DNA from: JBIOJM01 sp044450785
Lineage (GTDB): Bacteria; Planctomycetota; Planctomycetia; Isosphaerales; Isosphaeraceae
NCBI GenBank assembly: GCA_044450785.1
Contig: JBIOJM010000122.1
Location: 1-26,142 of the forward strand
Reading direction: 5' to 3'
Length of the DNA stretch: 26,142 nucleotides
Positions 16,301 to 23,863 of the stretch are shown here, in pieces. A program made the position numbers and the translations under genes. Each line of letters begins with the position of its first letter. Positions within the stretch are counted from its first letter, which is position 1. Below the pieces are notes generated by a model. That model had not been told where the DNA came from and did no database searches. It saw only the letters and a list, made by a program, of their open reading frames with translations.

Positions 16301-19300
16301 GTCCCAATCATTCCTCCCGGCTCGATGGAGATGGGGAGCCGCTCCCCATCCAGGGTCGCTTCAATGTCTCGCGCGGACGAGACGGGGATCCGCCATGCAA
16401 ACGGCGCTCGGCCGGAGGCGAAAAGCTCGATCTCGCTGTCGACGACGATGTCCTCTTCGGTCTTGCGGGCGATCCGGTGCAAGGCGGAGACCGCTCGCAC
16501 GGACGTGACGGGGGGAGAGACTTCTCCCTCCGCCAGGCGGGAGAGCCGAGTGAAATCCGCGAGCCGGAGCATGACGTCCTTGGCCGGTCGCGTGGGATCG
16601 AACGAGCCTTCATAGGGAAATAGCGCCAGGATCGGGGATCTCTGGTCGAGCCCGACCGCCGGCTGACCGGCGGCTATTCCCCCCCACAGGAGACCGAAGA
16701 GAGCAAGGCCAGCGGCAGTGCCGGCCGTACGACGAACCAGCGAGCTTCCGGATCGTAAGCCGGTCCGACCAGTCGTGGAACCTTGCCCCACCCGCTGGCC
16801 CAGCTCGACCATCAAGATGACGAACGCGCCGATAAACGCCCCCGCGGTGTAGCTCGCGTACCGGGAGGGGAGAAGCCAGTCGATTACCAGACTCACGGAC
16901 ATCACGGAGGTCAGGATCAGAAACCGCCGGTGAACCAACCGCCGCCGGCACGAAAACCAGGCCAATAAACATGAGCCGGCGATGATCCACCCACTGACGA
17001 TCCTCGCTCTCACATCGATCAGATAGACGAACGAACCGTTTCTTGGCCAGTTCGCCCCGGCAAACCTCCAGGTCGACCATCCTTGCGGAAGCTTGATTCG
17101 CCCGGCGGCTTCGTCGCCGGCCGTCGAGACGATCTTCGGAGAGGGTTCCCCTCGCCAGCGCGCCAGCGTCTGAAATCGATCGGTTCGATTCGAACCCCAG
17201 AGGAGCGATTCCGCGACGGACTCCGCCCAGCGATCTCGCTGCTCGAACTTCGGCAAATCCACCAGCGAGGTGATCAAGACAGCGTTCGGGAACGGCACGA
17301 TCGCCAACCCGTATTGCTCCAGGGTCGCCAGGGAGACACTTCGCCGCTCGGCCTTCAACCGGCTCGGTATACACTGGGATTTCGGTCCAAATCCGGCTGA
17401 ATTGAGCGAAACACGATCGATGACGACTGGCCAGGGTCCCGAGTCCCAGCGGCTGAACCACTCCGCGAAGGTCAGCTCGGTGGAAACCGAGTCGACCAGC
17501 CGGTCGTCGAGGACGCGGAGCAATTCCGCGTCCCCGCCACCGATCCGGACTCGGCGAATATCCCAGGCCGGCTTCCACAGTCCGAGCGCGGCAGACGGCC
17601 AGTCCGCTCGGCTTTCCCGATCGTTGGCGATCCATCCCGGCCCGCAGTCGGCGGCTTTCCAGTCAGGCGGAGTGACCACCTCCCAGTCGAAGGACAGACA
17701 TGGCAAGCCCACCTCGGGAAGCTGCGGTCGCAGCCGCCTTCCATCCCCGATCTTCTCGCCCTCGATCATGTAGTCGATGACGATCGTGCTCGATCTCGGC
17801 CCTTGGTTCGACCCGGGCAGCGGTACGGATAGGCCCGATCGAGACTGGATCGGCGCCACGTCCGACCCGTCGCGGCGGACACGAACCAGCGACAGATTGG
17901 GGGGTAGGACGAACTCGAGCGAATGCGCCTCTCCGGAATAGACGAGGAGCCGCAGACGATTCAGGGTGGTTCCCTTCGGGTCGACCGCCGTCGTGAGGAC
18001 AGCCTCTCGGATGATCCCCGCGGAGTGTGACGGAGCGAGCGGCTCGGTGACGAGCTCGAGCTGACCGCCGGGCTCGTCGTATGCAAACGCATTGACCATC
18101 GTCCCTTTCGCCGCGGACCGGTCGTCACGGATGCCCTCCGCGATGTCCGGGTCGGGGTCGAGCCGAGGCTGGTCGAAGGCGGAGGGGTCAAGCCGGTGAA
18201 GTCCCACGGTCTTCAGCCGCGAACGCATTTCAGCCGGTGTTTCCACCAGGATCATGCCGCGGAACACGTAATTTCGAGCAACAGCCACGAGTGGAATCGA
18301 ACCCTGAGAGCTCCAGGGATATTCCGCGTGGAAATGAATCGTTTTTTCGGTTTGACCGGCTACCTTGGCAAGGAGGCGATGAGCGGACCCTTCCTTGGGG
18401 AACCCCAGGCGCGAGCGGGTGGCTTGGTCGATCGGCTGCGGCGCGAGCTCGATGCCGCCGGCTTCGTCGTGGAAGCTCCAGGACTTGAGCGAGTCCTCCG
18501 GCTGGTTGATCCAGATCGGAATGGAGTCCAGTGAAAGGGCGCCGGCACTTACCCCCAAACGGCCATCCAGGGTGAGACGCCGGCCCGTGGGATCCACCTG
18601 TGCACGGACGCGGACCGAGGCGCTCGGCTCTTGCTCGATTCGTTCGCGATCGACGCGCGCAACGGCGCTGTCGGCGATCCAGCGCCAGGCCAGTGCCGCC
18701 CGCAGGTCCGGCCCGGTGCCGCCCGGCGTCAGGAGGCCGGGGACCTCGCGCGGATCGATCCATGCCAGCCCCCGGGCCGCTGTCGGCTGAATCATCGTGC
18801 TCTCGTCGACCCATGCCAGCCACGCTTCATCCACGAGACGTGTGCCGGTGGGACGAACGCGGGGCAGCTCGAGCGGGCCGCGGCTGCCCGGAACAGTCGA
18901 GCTCGCACCAATAACCAGCACCAGCTCACTCCGGGTAAGCGTTGTCGCCGGCAGCGTCACGTGCAGCCTCGTGATTCCGGAAGCCAGCACCGACGGATGC
19001 CACGCTACCGGATCCTCCAGGCCCCGGATTGAGACTCGGTCGGGCAACCAGGCGGGACTCAGATCGATCTCGAGCTCGGACGTCGACCCGCGCTGGAACC
19101 TCCAGTTCAACTGACACTCCAGCCGGCACGGCGAACTGACGACGAAAAGCTGTCCCCGTACTTCGCACGAAGACTCCGCTCGAGGCTTGCGAAATACGAG
19201 CTCGGCCGCCGACCCTGGGGATTCCGACTCGAAAACAACTCGAGGGGGCGCACCGGAATCCCTCGGTCCGCCAAGGATGCGCCGGCCGGCTTTCTCCCGA

Positions 19301-20451
19301 CACTCCTGGAGGACGTGGAATTCATCGAGGGTGACGATTGTGCTTCCACCCGTCCATGTGGCATTGAGTGGGCGTAGCGCGGGAATCGTCCAGGGACCTT
19401 CCGAAGGGACTCGAGCATGGGCCAGAAATCGGACCTCGGTCGAGGACTTCAGGTCACCGTCCAGAGTGACGCGAAGGCGCATCGCCGCGCCCGCCCGTTC
19501 GCTGCGATATCCCCTGACCGCGGGCCCCTGCACGTCGATCAGCTCCAGCCCAGGGTCGAGCTCGAGTTCAAGTGGCTTCGGATTACGAGGATCGAGCTCG
19601 ACCCGCCAGTCCGCGGTCCAGTTGACCAATCCTCCGCTTCGATCCGTCGTCCGGCGCAGGTCGATTTGGGTCGTGCCGGAGACCCATGGGTTGGTCGCGA
19701 CCAGCGAATCGCCGTGATCGGGGTCGTGGAGATGAATGTCGATTCGACCCGACTCGGCTTCGATCTCCCACAGATTCAGGGTCGTGTCGGTGGACGCCAG
19801 CGGGCCTCGCCGCCGCCCGCGCCGACTCGAAGGCACCCAGTCCTTCGGAACTTCCAAGGCCAGAACGGTCGTCTCCTCGCCGGGAAGGGCGAGTGTGAAG
19901 GTCCGTCCACGGGAGTGCGAACGCGGTTGTAATTCCCACTCCAGAACGATGGTCTGGTTCGGCGCCTGATCGATCAACAGGCTCGGCTTCCCTGAATCTC
20001 GAGCACCGACGACCTTGGCGGTTCGGGCCATGGGCAGGATCGCGGGGGTCCAGGGGTCCAGCACGAAGTCAGCCGGGCCCGACGAAGCCGCCTCGATCAC
20101 GAGCTCGGTCCGGCCGGACAAAACTCCGGATTTCCAGCGGGCGTGATGACGGGCCCGAATCAAGCGCGGCGGCTGCGCGGCTTGCCCGCGGGATGATCCC
20201 TTGATCGCGCGTCGCACCAAGGACTCGAACTGTTCCGCGGGCATGACTCGAAACTCGGTGCCGGCCGGGAACCACCTCGAAACCTCCTTGGCCGGGACGC
20301 GCACCCGCACAATCTCGGGCTCCGATCCACCGGCGGAGACCACCAGTGAGAGCGACAACAGCACGAGCTGACCCAGGAGCTTCGCGCAGGCGCGCCCGCT
20401 ACGTCCATTGCGGGTTGACCTATTTGGAGAGCCGAAGAAGGAAGGGATCAT
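13306..20451 (-). CDS. Giant secreted/membrane protein built of two homologous halves
   Basis: The product is about 2,381 residues from the Met at 20451, chosen because a basic region and hydrophobic signal (LGQLVLLSLSLVVSAGG) follow at about residues 24-45; the frame is open to 20628 but that part looks non-coding. Both halves are rich in predicted beta strands. A cluster of hydrophobic helices (about 1149-1170, 1177-1195, 1199-1217, 1237-1260) separates them, the last resembling a second signal peptide. More helices close the protein (about 2317-2337, 2344-2377). The halves share the same order of motifs (see findings). No enzyme motif was recognised; a cell-envelope structural or binding role is a guess. 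The gene lies upstream of the BlaI/M56 operon on the same strand but with a separate promoter between them. Confidence 0.85.
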   Translation of the reverse strand: MIPSFFGSPNRSTRNGRSGRACAKLLGQLVLLSLSLVVSAGGSEPEIVRVRVPAKEVSRWFPAGTEFRVMPAEQFESLVRRAIKGSSRGQAAQPPRLIRARHHARWKSGVLSGRTELVIEAASSGPADFVLDPWTPAILPMARTAKVVGARDSGKPSLLIDQAPNQTIVLEWELQPRSHSRGRTFTLALPGEETTVLALEVPKDWVPSSRRGRRRGPLASTDTTLNLWEIEAESGRIDIHLHDPDHGDSLVATNPWVSGTTQIDLRRTTDRSGGLVNWTADWRVELDPRNPKPLELELDPGLELIDVQGPAVRGYRSERAGAAMRLRVTLDGDLKSSTEVRFLAHARVPSEGPWTIPALRPLNATWTGGSTIVTLDEFHVLQECREKAGRRILGGPRDSGAPPRVVFESESPGSAAELVFRKPRAESSCEVRGQLFVVSSPCRLECQLNWRFQRGSTSELEIDLSPAWLPDRVSIRGLEDPVAWHPSVLASGITRLHVTLPATTLTRSELVLVIGASSTVPGSRGPLELPRVRPTGTRLVDEAWLAWVDESTMIQPTAARGLAWIDPREVPGLLTPGGTGPDLRAALAWRWIADSAVARVDRERIEQEPSASVRVRAQVDPTGRRLTLDGRLGVSAGALSLDSIPIWINQPEDSLKSWSFHDEAGGIELAPQPIDQATRSRLGFPKEGSAHRLLAKVAGQTEKTIHFHAEYPWSSQGSIPLVAVARNYVFRGMILVETPAEMRSRLKTVGLHRLDPSAFDQPRLDPDPDIAEGIRDDRSAAKGTMVNAFAYDEPGGQLELVTEPLAPSHSAGIIREAVLTTAVDPKGTTLNRLRLLVYSGEAHSLEFVLPPNLSLVRVRRDGSDVAPIQSRSGLSVPLPGSNQGPRSSTIVIDYMIEGEKIGDGRRLRPQLPEVGLPCLSFDWEVVTPPDWKAADCGPGWIANDRESRADWPSAALGLWKPAWDIRRVRIGGGDAELLRVLDDRLVDSVSTELTFAEWFSRWDSGPWPVVIDRVSLNSAGFGPKSQCIPSRLKAERRSVSLATLEQYGLAIVPFPNAVLITSLVDLPKFEQRDRWAESVAESLLWGSNRTDRFQTLARWRGEPSPKIVSTAGDEAAGRIKLPQGWSTWRFAGANWPRNGSFVYLIDVRARIVSGWIIAGSCLLAWFSCRRRLVHRRFLILTSVMSVSLVIDWLLPSRYASYTAGAFIGAFVILMVELGQRVGQGSTTGRTGLRSGSSLVRRTAGTAAGLALFGLLWGGIAAGQPAVGLDQRSPILALFPYEGSFDPTRPAKDVMLRLADFTRLSRLAEGEVSPPVTSVRAVSALHRIARKTEEDIVVDSEIELFASGRAPFAWRIPVSSARDIEATLDGERLPISIEPGGMIGTLAIARAGSHLLRIHRLAAARTEAGFETVSLPVNAMPSARVVVEPPRDGAQQGELDAYGAARLQADRSLVGALGPAGRIEIRWPKPGPAVAVRGAGTVEGLILWDINRAGDRIRARFTFHQIQELSTIRFAHQPGLILRSGRTAASVDTLWEEDAGKDEWILRALPPLPAGSTIELDCWMPGDATRGAGGKPGAAADVGGGSLRRLPRLQPIGVERYSGSMGVRRPGDWTGRFDPISDTDPISDESFVRSWGTLPEEPLTLCGTSRFARDPVAELSTGPAPTRISVKPTVQLQLESGRIAMTALAELSELSGHVRQIEAQLPDSIRIIEVTADGLADWTTTPDHRLRLLFDRPVSRPQRLIRVLASIPLSEDPLKIGSRQHRIRVPWIGWEGTEGTAGFLTVSSIAKPELQGSTGLTTISSESSGAGGTTRPRHRLTYRVDDPRKLGEIVWESIPARVSVSIESQMTIHPDSAEWVAVLRYDVVGGALDVIHLKMPAAWAAGAVLHLTGSKYQLTTETRGPSAYWTITPARPIWGSQRFVLRSTRPLGTDREIVHPEISPLGEGAVDAYLGIVNATGRPPAIENFTGLEKIPYAARFQAREFAIDAGVPVSAFRVMRESWSLRVQLPRNVAGANGSRDGSARLAWGDMMVVAMPDRSSIGRAVYETVPESGSLLSFQLPAGSSLLWATIDSNPAFPLRSSSGTWSIAVDDRRQSRVCLIWKTAAAASPSSGSTWPVVLPRTGMGPAPTLVAVYTPAQIMIKSDFGGLEPTAMARVEMARADWLARAIGDFVAKIDRSSGRDHEKLVSLLINHEMALRSAERSDRRGDPAATRTGNDGTGPDSEKIRAARAARVETTRRAGLEADLAAVQNYLGESPADLTGPLVGVPEATTPDRIRYFGRPFTLIGVMPGIDEPSSRTSLTLESRPWEEIGNHPPIQAIVTLFLLVGIALATTGLRRGFWINSPALLMALGLAGYMGGPMILAGGLGLAAAGWKNARG

Positions 20452-20822
20452 GAGCAAATGGCACTTCCTGAAGCCCTGGCCTGCTGTCCCCTGAACAGAT
20501 CGCAGCACCCGAATGACATTGTACCCTACCGGCCAATCGCGGGTTGTGCGTTCGCTGGCGCGGGGACTCGATCGAGGCCCGGCACCGAGTGAATTGGAGG
20601 TTCGCGGTCGGCGCTTGCCGCCGTGCATTTTGATCGATGCATTCTATCAGCTCGACGGCCCAAGAAGAACGGGAAGCATTCCCGAGAGACACCCCGCAGA
20701 ACCCTCACAACCGATCTTCGAGGCTCGTCAGCGCACTGAGCTTGCCCGTCCGTTCGCGGCTGGTGGGAAAGCGGAGTGGCTGCGTTCAGAGGGGAATGAA
20801 CTGGCAAGCGCAGCGCCATCGT
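20452..20822. other. Intergenic, no gene recognised
   Basis: Short frames occur on both strands but none has recognisable sequence or a convincing ribosome site. On the minus strand TACAAT (20518-20523) could be a -10 box for the giant gene, but no -35 box is visible. No PIN-type toxin gene, the usual partner of DUF433 genes, is seen here. Confidence 0.4.
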
Positions 20823-21143
20823 TCAAGGCGTCCTGGCTGGCCGCATCGCCGCCAGCCGCCGCCTCAACTCGACCGTTCCCGGCCCGTCGGGAAGCGTGGC
20901 CGCCAAGCGATTGATCTCGGCCTTCTGTGCTGCCACGTAAGCATCGACATCCATCTGATTTTCAAGGTAGAACGCAATGACTTTGTGGATCAGGGCCAGC
21001 GACAGCGTGGGAAACTGGCTGAGCAGCATCTCGGCCGAATGCCCCGCGTTGTAGTAAGGAACGACGTGATGCAGAGCAATCCGGTGCCCCTTCAGCATGA
21101 TCTCGCCGTGGGTCCACTCGGTCAGAAAGTCGGGCAGATTCAT
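20823..21143 (-). CDS. DUF433 domain protein, antitoxin-like, without partner
   Basis: The 106-residue product has GGAG (21151-21154) seven bases before the ATG. Residues about 1-60 follow the DUF433 pattern: an acidic start, GHRIALHHVVPYYNAGHSAEMLL, then FPTLSLALIHKVIAFYLENQ. DUF433 proteins are small and contain a helix-turn-helix-like part; many are encoded next to DUF5615 PIN-like nucleases and are thought to be antitoxins. Here the usual GTRI core is changed to GHRI, and no nuclease gene follows within 370 bp. The C-terminal extension (60-106) is helical and charged. It may be an orphan, or regulate something other than a toxin. Confidence 0.8.
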   Translation of the reverse strand: MNLPDFLTEWTHGEIMLKGHRIALHHVVPYYNAGHSAEMLLSQFPTLSLALIHKVIAFYLENQMDVDAYVAAQKAEINRLAATLPDGPGTVELRRRLAAMRPARTP

Positions 21144-21489
21144 GGCACAGCTCCGGTCACCTCATCTCATCGTACCACGACTGTGCTCAATCGGCACATG
21201 GCGATTTCGGTGATTCTGCCCGGAGCCACGGAGTTTCCCGGTGAGAATCAACCCAACCCACCTCAATACCAACGGCCCCTGGGCAATCCTCCAGCGAGGG
21301 CTCGCCGACGGGCCGCACGCCCAAGCGAGGGACTCACCGCAGGGAAGCCGGCCCCGCAGGGGCGACCCGGCTCGGAGGTGGACTTGACCATGGCTCAAGT
21401 CGCGACGATAGTCATGATGGTGGGCCTCTCATCCCGGCTTTTCCCGTTGGCTGGGAAGAACTGCTTTCGAACCATGCGGAAACCCGAAC
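21144..21489. other. Divergent intergenic region with hairpin-rich segment
   Basis: No gene is recognised. The part 21294-21372 holds two hairpins: gcgag-gg-ctcgc (21294-21305) and a larger one in which agccggcccc (21346-21355) pairs with gggg (21359-21362) and ccggct (21367-21372) around a four-base bulge. The segment could be a repeat element, a small RNA or an mRNA leader of the Uma2 gene; nothing in the sequence decides between these. Confidence 0.35.
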
Positions 21490-22203
21490 ATGACCATGAT
21501 CACGAGCCCTCCGCGACGGTCGCCCGCAATGCCCTCGCCACATCCCCCCACCGCCTTCTCCGGCGAGCAGAGGATCGCAATCCGGGGGTTGAGCTGGGAT
21601 CTCTACGATCGCTTGTCCGATGCGATCGGCGAAAGGCAACACGTCTACCTGGCCTATGATGGGAAGGATTTGGAGATCATGACCAAGGGGCCGGTGCATG
21701 AGGATTACAGAGCGCTCTTCGGCCGGCTGATGAATGCGTTGACATTCGAGCTGGCGATCCCTTCAAGCGACCTTGGCGAGACGACATGGAAGCAATCGGA
21801 GTTGGCGCGAGGCCTGGAAGCCGACCAGTGCTATTACTTCCAGACCGAGAAACTGGCGATCAACGCGGCGGCCCGGGCGCGCAAGTCCAACGACGTCGCC
21901 GACTATCCCAACCCCGACCTGGCGATCGAGATCGACATCTCGCCGTCACAGGTCGATCGGCCCGAGATCTTCGCCGCGCTTCAGGTCGCCGAAGTCTGGC
22001 GGTTCGACGGCGAGTCGCTGACTATCGAGCAGCTCGGACCTGATGGGAAGTACATCACGCGCGAGTCAAGCCGGTTCCTGCCAATCCGGACCGAGGAGGT
22101 GGTCCGCTGGCTTGTTGAGGAAGACGTGAGCGACAGGCTGGCCTGGGAGCGACGGCTTCGGGCCTGGATCCGCGCCGAGCTGGCGCCTCGGCTGAGCTCG
22201 TAG
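21490..22203 (+). CDS. Uma2-family (DUF820) putative endonuclease
   Basis: The 237-residue product shows the restriction-endonuclease-like Uma2 pattern: LEIMTKGPVHEDYRALFGRL (Glu71 near the usual first acidic position), GLEADQCYYF (108-117), and NPDLAIEIDIS with Asp143, Glu147 and Asp149 as the D...ExD-type metal site. It continues VAEVWRFDGESLTI, also typical. Uma2 proteins are very numerous in cyanobacteria and planctomycetes and their cellular role is unknown; nuclease activity is predicted from the fold. Met14 at 21529 is an alternative start, because the ribosome site before 21490 is weak. The gene converges on the phosphoesterase gene. Confidence 0.88.
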   Translation: MTMITSPPRRSPAMPSPHPPTAFSGEQRIAIRGLSWDLYDRLSDAIGERQHVYLAYDGKDLEIMTKGPVHEDYRALFGRLMNALTFELAIPSSDLGETTWKQSELARGLEADQCYYFQTEKLAINAAARARKSNDVADYPNPDLAIEIDISPSQVDRPEIFAALQVAEVWRFDGESLTIEQLGPDGKYITRESSRFLPIRTEEVVRWLVEEDVSDRLAWERRLRAWIRAELAPRLSS

Positions 22204-22249
22204 CAGTCGCGCCGACCGGATCGCCGGCGACGATCTCGTCTGATTCGTT

Positions 22250-22283
22250 GGGCGGGAGCAGTGCGACGCGATGGATCCCGCCC
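22250..22283. terminator. Possible bidirectional terminator between convergent genes
   Basis: gggcggga (22250-22257) and tcccgccc (22276-22283) form a perfect eight-base stem around an 18-base loop in the 100-bp gap between the Uma2 and phosphoesterase genes. There is no T-run, so intrinsic termination is unproven. Confidence 0.3.
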
Positions 22284-22303
22284 CAGACCCAGGTCGTCCG
22301 CGC

Positions 22304-23536
22304 TCATGATCGTCGTTCTCGAGAATTGTGAATCGGCCCAATGCCCGACGTCCCGAGGGGATACAGGATGACCTCCGGTTGAGGTCGAGCCGGCGGGACC
22401 GGGGCCCCTTCAAAATACTTCTGTGGGGGCTCAGGCGTCGGTCTGCTGTAGCTGACAAGACCGACTTTGCCGCTGGCATACACGTTGATCTGGCTGAAGC
22501 CGAAGAAGGTGCCGCCGGGCGGGTTCCACTTGCCGTTGAGCTTGCTGCCGGCATTGCCCGCGATCACTTGCCAGACCTTCGGGGCCTTCTTGAGCCGTGA
22601 GCAGTCCCACAGGTGCTCGTGGGCGCAGAGATAGGCACGGACCTTGTCGTTCGCCTGAAACAAAGCCTGGAGCTGGTCGCCGAGCGGGTGCTTGTTGGTA
22701 TTCAGAATCGCTTTTTCTTCCGCCTGAGGGTGGTCCAAGATTGGCTTGTGGCCGATCAGGAAAATGGCGCTGACCTTGGCGTTCGCCTGCGCCGTGCGGA
22801 CGTCATGCTCGAGCCAGTGGTATGGGACCCATCCGATGTGCGGGGCGTTCGTGTCCTGGTCGATGTTGGTATTGAGCGTATCGGTGTTGATGACGACGAA
22901 GTGGACATCCCCGAGATTGAACGAGTAGGTCATCTCGCTCTGGTCATCGGTGAGCTCGTCAAGGTTGGGAGGGGCGTTGGTCGGCCCGTTGGCCGCCTTG
23001 GCGAACGTGTCGAAGCCGCTGTCACGCAGCCATTTCAGCCAACGCGCATTCGTCGCGGCGTTCGGGACCTCGATCTGGTCTTCTTGATCTTTGTCGTCAG
23101 CGACCTTCTTGAGCATCTCGTGGTTGCCGGGGAGTGGGACCAGAGTCGTCTTGGCGGCCAGTGGGGATGCCTTGAAGAGGGGGGTCCAGGCGTCGAGTTG
23201 CTTCTTCAGCGCCTTGCCGTCGTCGTCCTCGAGGTTGACCACGAGGTCCCCCATGAAGAACAGGTAAGGCGGCACCGGGTCGAGATGGGCAATGTCCTGG
23301 AGCGTTTGATGGAATTGCGGGAGGTTGGCCGAACTGGGATTGTCCGCCTTGCTCTTCTTCCAGTCTTTGTGCTGGATGCGGTTGCACCCCAAAAAGACGA
23401 ACGAAAGCTTGACCGAATCCTGGGCCGGGTCCGTCGGGCCAGACTGGGCTTGGCCGAGACACGGGCCGCCGGTAGCGCACAGGAGCACCAGCAAGAGGCC
23501 GACCAGAGGGGCGCGGAATCCATTGTGAGAGATCAT
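22304..23536 (-). CDS. Secreted calcineurin-like metallophosphoesterase
   Basis: The 410-residue product has a signal peptide (APLVGLLLVLLCATGGPCLG, cleavage near residue 30). Metallophosphoesterase motifs follow in order: GDLV at 96-99, GNHE at 137-140, HFVVINTD near 213-220, GHKP at 263-266, and AHEH at 306-309 in place of the usual GHxH. The first motif, normally DxH, is not obvious; the equivalent strand reads FVFLGCNR. Two-metal phosphoesterase activity outside the cytoplasm is likely; the substrate is unknown. The start has AAGG seven bases upstream. The gene diverges from the kinase gene, with a toxin remnant between them. Confidence 0.85.
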   Translation of the reverse strand: MISHNGFRAPLVGLLLVLLCATGGPCLGQAQSGPTDPAQDSVKLSFVFLGCNRIQHKDWKKSKADNPSSANLPQFHQTLQDIAHLDPVPPYLFFMGDLVVNLEDDDGKALKKQLDAWTPLFKASPLAAKTTLVPLPGNHEMLKKVADDKDQEDQIEVPNAATNARWLKWLRDSGFDTFAKAANGPTNAPPNLDELTDDQSEMTYSFNLGDVHFVVINTDTLNTNIDQDTNAPHIGWVPYHWLEHDVRTAQANAKVSAIFLIGHKPILDHPQAEEKAILNTNKHPLGDQLQALFQANDKVRAYLCAHEHLWDCSRLKKAPKVWQVIAGNAGSKLNGKWNPPGGTFFGFSQINVYASGKVGLVSYSRPTPEPPQKYFEGAPVPPARPQPEVILYPLGTSGIGPIHNSRERRS

Positions 23537-23863
23537 TGAGCGACCTTACAAAGAGAGGGTTCGGTGCTGGCCCGGAGAACCAGACGATCAGGGATGTTCC
23601 GACTTCCATCAGGATACCGCCCGGAATGCTGGAAACATATCCTTCAAGGATGAGCCGCCGCATCATCCGAAGCGACCTCGCCCTCGGCGACCTGGACGAG
23701 CAGTCCGAGTCCATCCGGCAGCACAATCCGCGTGCCGCGCTGCGGTTCCTGGGCGCGGCCGAGGCCACTTTCCGGCAACTTCCTCCTTTGCCATCCCAGT
23801 TCCGGATGCGACAATGGCATCGATCGGCTGAGATCATGGACCGGTCGTCTTGGGGTTCAAGCG
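23537..23863. other. Intergenic region holding a toxin-gene remnant
   Basis: Apart from the parE-like fragment listed separately, no other gene is recognised between the divergent phosphoesterase and kinase genes. The kinase reading frame is open back to 23732, but that part translates the toxin remnant out of frame and is not taken as coding. Confidence 0.5.
23650..23790 (+). pseudogene. ParE/RelE-type toxin gene, 5' fragment
   Basis: From the ATG at 23650 about 45 codons match the usual start of ParE-family toxins: MSRRIIRSDLA, then DLDEQSESIRQHNPRAALRFL and AAEATFRQL (I recall the form A.xDLxEQaxfIxxxnPxAAlrFLxaaexTFxxL). After RQL the resemblance ends; the rest of the frame runs on to 23979 inside the kinase gene. 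The C-terminal half with the toxin's basic residues is therefore missing, and no antitoxin gene is found beside it. It is best read as a degraded remnant. Confidence 0.6.

Noticed and set aside
20452..20628. N-terminal extension of the giant protein to 20628
   Set aside because: The extension is Arg/Ser-rich with no domain character, while the Met at 20451 places a signal peptide correctly.
21490..21504. MTMIT start of the Uma2 protein, resembling the lacZ alpha start in cloning vectors
   Set aside because: Only five residues match, the following sequence does not resemble lacZ, and the surrounding DNA is ordinary host sequence; coincidence.
22613..23539. Open frame of 308 codons on the plus strand
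   Set aside because: It is antisense to the metallophosphoesterase gene, with a composition typical of a shadow frame.
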